Below, one piece after another: positions 56,590-64,000 of a DNA stretch of 64,000 nucleotides (position 1 is its first letter; each line of letters opens with the position of its first letter). Below the pieces are notes generated by a model. It was not told the origin of the DNA, did no database searches, and worked only from the letters and a program-made list of their open reading frames with translations. Source of the DNA: Blasia pusilla (lineage: Eukaryota > Marchantiophyta > Marchantiopsida > Blasiales); NCBI GenBank assembly GCA_050084515.1, contig CM114272.1, positions 30,008,001-30,072,000 on the forward strand, written 5' to 3'. A program made the position numbers and the translations under genes.

Positions 56590-58115
56590 TCACCTCTTAA
56601 CATGATGTAGGAACTCCAACTCCGCGCTCACATAGAGAAGTGGCGAACCGAAAAGCCTCGGCGGGCGTACCCCCAACGTCATAACATCGAAAGCAAAAAA
56701 TAAAGTGCAGTACACAATGGTGGCCGCCCCCAACAACGTGCTCAACACATGCCCTTCTTGAGCATCAAGAATAGGAATAGTCGAACTTGCTTCTCCCATC
56801 GCCTTCTGTGCCTGCACACGAACAATATCACCAACTCTTGAGGAACTATGATGAGGACCCATCGATGGGGTCCTCATCACTTTAGACAATGTGAAAGACT
56901 AAGGAAGCCTAGTCTATTTTCTGGCTTCCCCTCATTGTGGATCCAACTCTGTGGCTACTCCACGCGTCACAACTACGGTGGCCTCTATCTAAGTAACCCC
57001 ACACATCCAACCAGAATCATCCATATTTCGGGCTGCTCCATATGATGTCGATGCCACGGATCCGGCATCGTGTAACCTCAATGCCATAGTGGCAATCTGC
57101 TCCTGTAGCTGTTGTATCTGAGGAGCCATCCCAGCCTCACTTCCAGCGTATCCCTCGGCGCATCTAGGTGGTGGTACTCTACCTCCTCCACGGGCAGCTG
57201 CACCACCTTGTCGGGTACCTCCAGCTCCTCGTTTCCCAACGGGACCACCTAGTGCACAATCTCTAGGCGCACCGGACCGCTACTTGCTCGGTGCTCTCTC
57301 TAGCCCTAAGTCGGACGAATCGAGGAAGTAAACGGAAATACATGGCGCGTGTTTGATCATACCTTTGAAAATAGTAACTTTGATAACCTCCGGTGCAAAG
57401 CACCATCTCCTCCTCCATCTTTGAGGCAAACGCGTCTATGATCGTGACGGTGCAATTCGGCGATGATGGCTCCACGACACCACCAACAAGTAATAGTAGG
57501 CGGTTCTTTGTTGAGCCGCATATGAAGGCGAGGTCTCGTGGCAGACCTTCCGATATCCTCCTTGAGCTCGTGGTGCCACTATCGACCTATCTCAAGTCTA
57601 CGTTTTGCACATGTGGTGTAGACAATCGTGACTTCTCTCGCCCAGAATCCATGGTGGCTACGTTCTCCTTCGCCATGTTGCGCTCAATGTTCTTGGTGGT
57701 CCTAAAAATATATCTCAACATAGGGAAGGTGTTCATAAGAAGCACACCCTCTCGTACCTGTGTCCGCAGGGTCCGGTCCAGCATCGTGTACCATGACTAG
57801 ATAGTCTGAGCCTCTATCACCCCTTGAGTGACGTTGATCAACCGGCTTAAGCGACTGTAAGCTTAATGCAAACTCTCACCCGGGCGCCTGTGGAAGTCGT
57901 GGATGCTTCGTAACTTCCCCGTCCGTACCCCCTGGTAGCTCGCCCTTAACTCATCAAAGAACTCAATCACAAGGTTGAACCTAGGACGAACCCAACTAGA
58001 CGGTGCAACTGCTCCAGTGCGAATGACCCCTCCTAAAACATCACTAGTGGAAGAGGAAGTAGCCTCTCCTGAATCCTCCTCCTCCTCATTTGGGAACGGC
58101 TCCGTCCATGACACA
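56590..58115 (-). pseudogene. Gag region of element A'
   Basis: The pieces parallel A: acidic start (57863-58114), MLDRTLRTQVREGVLLMNTF with PMLRYIFRTTKNIERN (57587-57784), the Gly/Arg-rich stretch, and a clearer coiled coil (QIQQLQEQIATMALRLHD, about 57070-57130) than in A. The identification as gag is by position and composition. Confidence 0.5.
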
Positions 58116-60326
58116 TAGTGTGGGTCATAGTAGAGTCGCTATGCCTGAATGTCTTGGGCATATCTATGGGAGAACTCATGGTAATCGTCCATGAGCACCC
58201 CCTCTAAATGTTGGAATATATCGTTCCATATTGTAAACGGGTTGAACTCTCTAGAGTTCCTAGCCCGCTTTGTGTCAGACCAACTCCTAAACTACGCAAT
58301 GAAGTCGTATAGCTCTATAGTGCCTACAGCACCCGAAAACCTACGCGGTCCTCTACCGTACATATTGAGTGGTGGGACCACTCAATATGTATGGTGGATC
58401 ACTAACACACTTCTCTATACGCTCCCCCTCATCTGAAGATGACACAAAAGGAGATCAAGGTGATCTCTCACATTGAGATGCTCGAAACCTCGCACCACTC
58501 CGCGTAAATCCTCCAGAGCTACTCTCACGTCCACTCCCTTGCCTCTCAAAATCCTGAAAGGACGCCGTGATGGCTTGTGCCCCTCTCACACAATCTCTCA
58601 ATCTCGCAAGTAATCCCTCAACCACTTAAACTAAACATGCGGCACTCAATCTACACTCTCTCATTGAGATGTATTTTGTACGGCAACAAGCAGCGTGGTG
58701 CGGCAAATCACTCATCTATCGTTTCATCCATAAACCATCCTAAACTCTGGACATCCCACACATGTCTATGTCCCCTAAATCCATACATCATCGATGCTCC
58801 TAGCATCAACACGAAACCCAATATCCCAAATAACTTCCCAATATCCGCAAATCCCTCACACGTGCAAGTGGTGCACGTTGAGCGGTCCGGTGCGGCATTA
58901 GCGGCACGCAACGGCTACAAACAAAATGACACTTGAGAATGGAGTGCGGCAATCGACGGCATATCCTCCTCAATTAGAAATTCATATGCTCTGCTCCTTA
59001 GTGAAGGAGCGGTTCCGCGATCGAGATGGTGCGGTGCGGCCACGAGCGGCACGACGCAGCAATCGGCGGTGCGTTGCGGCAACGAGCGTCACGGCACGAT
59101 ACTAGATTGTCGTCGAGCGGCTACCAATCGTAACATAGCAGCATGAAATAAAAACTTAAACACCATAACCAGAGGTCCTTTGCCATCGTTGATTGATGAC
59201 GAAACTACAATGACGGTGGTGGCCAAAACAAAGTACGTGGTGGCGACGCAAGTCAGAGAATCAATGAACGTCGTGGAAGACCCTCCATTCCATAACGGTG
59301 GTAATGATAACCAAAGGGTGGATAAAGGATAGTGGATTGTTGACGGTGACGGCCGACCAGTGACAGTGACGGTGGACCGTTGACGGTGACTATGACGATG
59401 ACGGTCGTCGCCGATGTGGTGGCTGGTTTAGGGTTTGACTAATTTAACCCTAAATATTGCCTAGCAATGGCAGTTTTGCAAGATTGATCATTAATTTTTG
59501 CTCGCAATTCCAAATTGCGCACTATTTATTGCACAATGTGCAGAGCTTCACAATCTACAACAACATTAGAAAATATTTTGAATAAAAAATCCCTGTAAAG
59601 ACAAACAGGGACTATTACAAAGCCGGATGTCTCTTTCTCCTACACAAAATTTGGCAATGCTTCCGCGCGAATTTCTCCCAACAAAAATGTAAAACCTATA
59701 AAAATACAAATCAGCAGGCTACATGGTGCTTTCGAGAGCGCCGACATTAGGCAAACTGCTCCCATAATCAATCCCTATCAGAAATTGGGCAGCGCTTCCG
59801 CGCACCACTCTTCTACACGAAAAATCCGCAAATGCAAAGAACAATCAAAGCAGCCCTTGCTATGGTGAGCACTCCCATGAGCCGCTGAATGGGAAACACG
59901 GTCCCATAACCTGCAATAATAGCGAGTGACTAGCGAGTTCCCCCATTAAGCTCTCTCACTCTCTCATTCTCTCTTTGTAAAGTAAGATCCAATCTCTCAT
60001 TATACCATCTCACACCGTAGCTCTCAAAGGTGTGTACTCTCTCATGTCAAACCAAACCCACTCTCCTAATGAGAGGCTTGGATTACACTCAAAAGTCAAG
60101 GGACCATAGCTCCGCCTTATGCCAAGAGGTTCAACAAAGAGAGAATGAGCTCCCAAGCTCTCTCTCCTTGACGTTTACCCATTAGAGATATTTTGGTACT
60201 TCTTGTCTCGTTGTTTGGATGCCATGAGTTAGCATGGGATCGTGCGTGTTTGTGTGTGTGTTCGGTAACAACGATATATATTGTGTAGCGATGTGTATCA
60301 GCACGACATCTCTATAATCCAACGTA
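58116..60326. other. Leader or 5' LTR candidate of A', no gene supported
   Basis: This is the duplicate of 6275-8484. The plus frame seen at 7336-7599 is disrupted here by several changes near 59330-59430, arguing against a gene. The 17-bp palindrome of A is degraded near 58350-58390. Confidence 0.4.
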
Positions 60327-61817
60327 GTTTTTAGGAACTTGAGGACTTGTTACTTAATTTTCCAGTAATCTTTTAAGCTCTAGATAAAATAAATAATATT
60401 AGTCTTGATTTAATAGAACACTTTATGTACTTATGCATATAGCCAATATCTTTCCACGGTTGTAGGAGATTATTACACCAATGGGTAGAATAGTAAATAG
60501 GTTACTTTAATGTGATTGTACGTTAGACATTGAATGTAAGTGGGATTATAATAGCTAGTAGATAGGGAATTACCTATTTAGGAAACATCCTAAATAGGGT
60601 AATTAAGGGAGATTCTACTCCTACGGAGATTTCTGAAGGAGTAGGATAGGAGTGGAAAAGAGAAAGTCTACATGGTGTCTTTTTCCTCTCTACTCATAAT
60701 CTTAGGAACCAACTACAAAATATTTTCAACACATTCTATTATTAGAGAAAGGATATCAAGGTGCCAAGTACAAGTGGTAGATGTTTACCCTAAACATAGA
60801 CGCAAAGAGATATCCTACAGGAATGAGGACTACTTTAGGTGGCAACTAGATGAACAATATGAAATCTCCATTTTGTGTTACAATCAAAGAAAGATCAAAA
60901 TTTTATCATCCAATTTTCTTTAAAATGATTGTATAGTTAAAAAAATATTCTAATTTGAATAATGGATCGAAAAGGAATAAGAATCCCATAGGCTTTTTTT
61001 TTTTTTTTAATATAAGGGGGTTTGGATTTTGGGTTGAAAATGTACAAGGTCTCAAGGTATATTACTCATGCCATCTTATGTTAGATATCCATTTGGATTT
61101 TATCTTCAAAACTTAAGTTAAGATTTTAAATTAGAAGCTACTCTATAGTCCTCCCTCGTTTCCCCTTTTTTCTAGAGTTCTACCTAATCTTATCTTTATC
61201 TACATTTCTCCTTTTTGGCTTCAATGGATGTCTAAATAAGATATCTCTCCTCATTTGGGATTTATGGTTTCCAAAATGTGGCTATTAGTTGCCAACTTAA
61301 TTATGTATATTTTGATGCCTTATTGGAAATGTTCATTCTCACTTGGGCACCTAGCTTCTTCCTACCTATGGCTAGGAGTAATTTTAGATTTGAAAGAGGA
61401 GCCAATTGGAAGGGGGAATGAATTAATGTAGATAAAAGGAAAAGTTAAATAAATTAAATACTATTTAAATAGGGGGAAATTATAACGCTATATTGAAGGG
61501 AAACTAAGTGAGAAATAGACACATGGGTACATCATAGGGAGACAAAGTCAATGGAGCTAGAGGGCAAACTCTATCCCTAGATATAAGGTAAATCAAAGAA
61601 AACTAGATCACTAGAATAGATAAAGCCCAAAACTACACCACTCCATATAATAGACAATAAAGGTAAAGGTAAACATATAGATTAATCTAGATAGAGGGAA
61701 AAATCAATAGAGGGGGATTTAGGGGGCAAAAAGTCAATGTAGTTAGATCTTCCTCAACATACAAGTAGATTCACACAAGTACAAAAAATCAACTCACACA
61801 TATATATCGAGATCACA
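60327..61817 (-). repeat. Truncated 3' LTR of A2'
   Basis: It parallels 8485-9979, with TGTGATCTC at its minus-strand start (61809-61817) and a purine tract just beyond. Few differences from A2 are seen. Confidence 0.65.
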
Positions 61818-61949
61818 AAATTTCCCCCTAATTGGCACTTGGATTCCCCCAACTCTAGATAGCAGATATCACATCTCTCTAACATGATCTACTATCTTAC
61901 ATACATCTCGGACATATCCATTTTCCTGTGGGAACAACATCAAGAGGGG

Positions 61950-63140
61950 GGGTCAAACATGACATATGCCACCCTCGAGAACAATCATCATATACCAACA
62001 TGGTGGTCGCCCCTCATGAGATCCACACAAAATATACCTCAAGCCTACATGTACCACTACCAAGCTCAAATCCTTTGTCCGCCCACGTTGAAGGTAATAT
62101 GATGCACACTTGTGCGCATGATCCTTCCGAACCATAGCATTCCGTCCCTCCAACATGAGGACTTGTATGAGGACAACATGAGGATCGTAACACCTTGCGC
62201 GTGACTTCGACTGCGCCTTGTAGTAATATCTATCATCGTGGATGCGCGTGCTACAAATATCCGTAATCTCCAAGATGAAACCTCCTAATCCCTAGAAAAT
62301 AACCTCCTCCACGAATGGTCGCATACCTTAAGGTATCCCTATGCTAAGCCATAGCTAAGTTCTCAAAGGCCATGGGCATAACTCTACGAAAAATCTCTGC
62401 CGAATGAGAATATGCTTGTACCCACACATGTGGATCATCAAGATCTAACATCTCTACCATGTCACGTCGAATAGTTGTAGGAAAATCTAGCTCTCTCCCA
62501 AAGAGCAAAAATTTCGATGAAAATATGCCAAGGATGTCTATCAAATGAAGCGATAACCCATAGTAAACCATGGCAATCTGAGCTCTCACTCCCTCAACTA
62601 TCTCCGCGCAAGCCATCCTTATGCAATCCTCTCTTCAATGTGTGTACTACTCTCTCCGCCAATCCATCCACCTCATGATGATCTCTAGATGTGGTGCGGT
62701 GATCTATCAGCCCCTGATCACACAAGGCGTGAACTCTCCTCTAAACTCACTACCCCTGGTCAATCAACACTCCGCCGGTGCACCAAAGTGACTAAACATA
62801 CGATCTAGAAATGCATACGTTTGTTCCCTTGCTCGTCTCATCCGGTAGTGCCACCAACTCTATCAACTTAGAGAAATGTTGTAGCATGACTAGCACGCAT
62901 TTATGATGACGCCCGTGAATGGCAAAGGTCCCGCAAAGTCTAGACTCCACCGATAACCTAACCCATAATCGAATAGGATGTAATTGCAGAGTACGAGCAT
63001 TGAAGGATGCTCGCACTTGGTCACATACCATACATTTTGCCACAAAATGTTGTACCCCATATGCATAACAATCACCAATACTGAACCTAGAGTAAGTTGT
63101 AAATACGCTTTATTCCAAAATGCCCCAACCGCCATGATCA
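61950..63140 (-). pseudogene. Integrase of element A2'
   Basis: The minus strand shows MVCDQVRASFNARTLQLHP, YRWSLDFAGPLPFTG, HHKCVLVMLQHFSKLIELV and a broken core, matching A2 with additional frame changes near 62930, 62815 and 62755. Confidence 0.65.
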
Positions 63141-63436
63141 GACGTGCTTTCGGAAAGGATGAGGAACCACTCAGTATCCTACCATCTTCCTATATCCACG
63201 TAATATAAATCTCCTCCCACATGAATCTCCTAGCTCTCTATAGATCCGATCTCGCCCCTAGCACTCAATGTGCTTACCATCTTCCTATATCCGCAGAATA
63301 TGAATCTCCTCCCACATGAACCTCCTAGCTCTCTATAGGATCCGATCCTGCCCCCTAGCACTCAATGTGCTTACTGTGATATCAGTACGCAAGAACTCCA
63401 CAACCTCTATGTCATCATGGATCACACGATCAGCTC

Positions 63437-63790
63437 TCACCTCCTCACCGACCTCCGATCCAAAGACTCATCATCCGACCCCACTACTAGAATTACCACT
63501 TGTGGCTGACCTACCATAGTCAACCAACAAAGATAGGCAGATGCATGCCAACCGGGCACCATCTCCTCATCACTCTCTCTGTGCCATTGAACTCGTGTGT
63601 CGTCTCTCTGACTTGCACATGGGTTACGACTCAACCCATCCGTATCTTGGTTCAGCCGACCTAGCTTGTGAACCATCTCGAACTGATACTCCTCTAGTAA
63701 TAGAGCCCACCTAGCAAGCTTTCCCGTAAGCTCGTCGGACTCCATCAATCCCTCTAAGTAAGCATTGCTACTAGATCTAACATGCTCCAA
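63437..63790 (-). pseudogene. RNase H tail of element A2'
   Basis: A 117-codon frame reads GKLARWALLLEEYQFEMVHK and TDGLSRNPC, matching A2 at 11509-11967. A one-base loss after the acidic linker ends the frame early. Confidence 0.65.
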
Positions 63791-63855
63791 CTGTATGTAG
63801 TTGAATGGGTGATCTAATAGATCTTTGTAAAAGGGATTTTACAAAGATCTATTAG

Positions 63856-64000
63856 GAGGAGGAGGGAGTATAACTTCCTTCACTATAACGCCGCTTGACT
63901 ATAACGCAAGCTTAGGAGAGGTCGACATTTTCATGTATCCACAAATCCTTTCTCATCTTGCTTCCCACAATCGTCTTTGGAGCTATAGTTCTCTTCTTCA
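63856..64000. other. Start of A2'/C junction, cut by window end
   Basis: After a partly doubled ACTATAACGC phrase, the sequence matches 12060-12180 up to GTTCTCTTCTTCA. In the left copy the next base starts module C, so a further C copy probably follows beyond the window. Confidence 0.55.

Larger units (their letters stand above)
52085..58115 (-). mobile_element. Ty3/gypsy element A', second copy of A
   Basis: It is nearly identical to 745-6274 but extends about 500 bp further into integrase. Differences are single-base indels and transitions, many at CG sites. The order is gag (58114-56590), protease (56420-56090), methyltransferase (55640-54690), RT (54320-53380), RNase H (53290-52640) and integrase (52560-52085). 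It is dead like A. Confidence 0.8.
60327..63855 (-). mobile_element. Ty3/gypsy element A2', second copy of A2
   Basis: It repeats 8485-12034 with the same truncations and the same 18-bp snap-back at its upper end (63815-63854). It contains the truncated LTR (60327-61817), integrase tail (61953-62273), integrase core (62590-63140) and RNase H tail (63437-63790). Extra single-base losses break the frames more than in A2. Confidence 0.75.

Overview
The window looks like plant nuclear DNA that is mostly a transposon graveyard. The support is spliced genes with GT..AG introns, a plant-type VOC (glyoxalase-fold) protein with an apparent organelle transit peptide, an SRA/YDG-domain protein of the SUVH kind, and long decayed Ty3/gypsy LTR retroelements. 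Nothing bacterial, organellar or viral is seen. A non-seed land plant is my guess, held weakly.

Layout. 1-735: tail of an SRA-gene copy plus spacer repeat. 745-6274 (minus): Ty3/gypsy element 'A', in the order gag, protease, cytosine-5 DNA methyltransferase, reverse transcriptase, RNase H, with integrase cut off. 8485-12034 (minus): the 3' half of a second gypsy element, 'A2' (RNase H, integrase, 3' LTR). 12190-17736: composite module 'C', made of a VOC promoter and exon 1, antisense SRA-gene pieces and sense SRA-gene pieces. 17737-24350 (minus): gypsy element 'B' with a 2.4-kb 3' LTR, integrase, RNase H, RT and a second, diverged methyltransferase. 25430-26580: degenerate tandem array. 26977-28675: LTR fragment. 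28690-32340 (minus): fullest SRA-gene copy. 32955-33480: tandem repeats. 36343-37532 (plus): the only gene that looks intact, a three-exon VOC protein. 38835-40265: inverted LTR fragment. 40290-43600: unrecognised sequence with local tandem duplications. 43605-44300: another SRA fragment. 46250-51760: second composite module, C'. 51761-52075: LTR fragment. 52085-58115 and 60327-63855: near-identical second copies of A and A2.

How the parts relate. The SRA gene (minus) and VOC gene (plus) appear to be an ancestral divergent pair with about 4 kb between them. Pieces of this pair were copied and rearranged into C and C', and into the tails at 1-735 and 43605-47390. Units A, A2 and C plus the LTR start occur twice but in permuted order: A-A2-C-LTR in the left half, C'-LTR'-A'-A2' in the right half. 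This points to duplication of a compound block after the nested insertions.

The most notable content is a DNA cytosine methyltransferase carried inside Ty3/gypsy polyproteins, between protease and RT. It occurs in two lineages (A and B) and three copies, all now broken. Next is the inverted arrangement of SRA-gene fragments behind a VOC promoter copy in C and C', which could give a hairpin transcript against the SRA gene. Coordinates of decayed elements are approximate, and frames were followed by eye.
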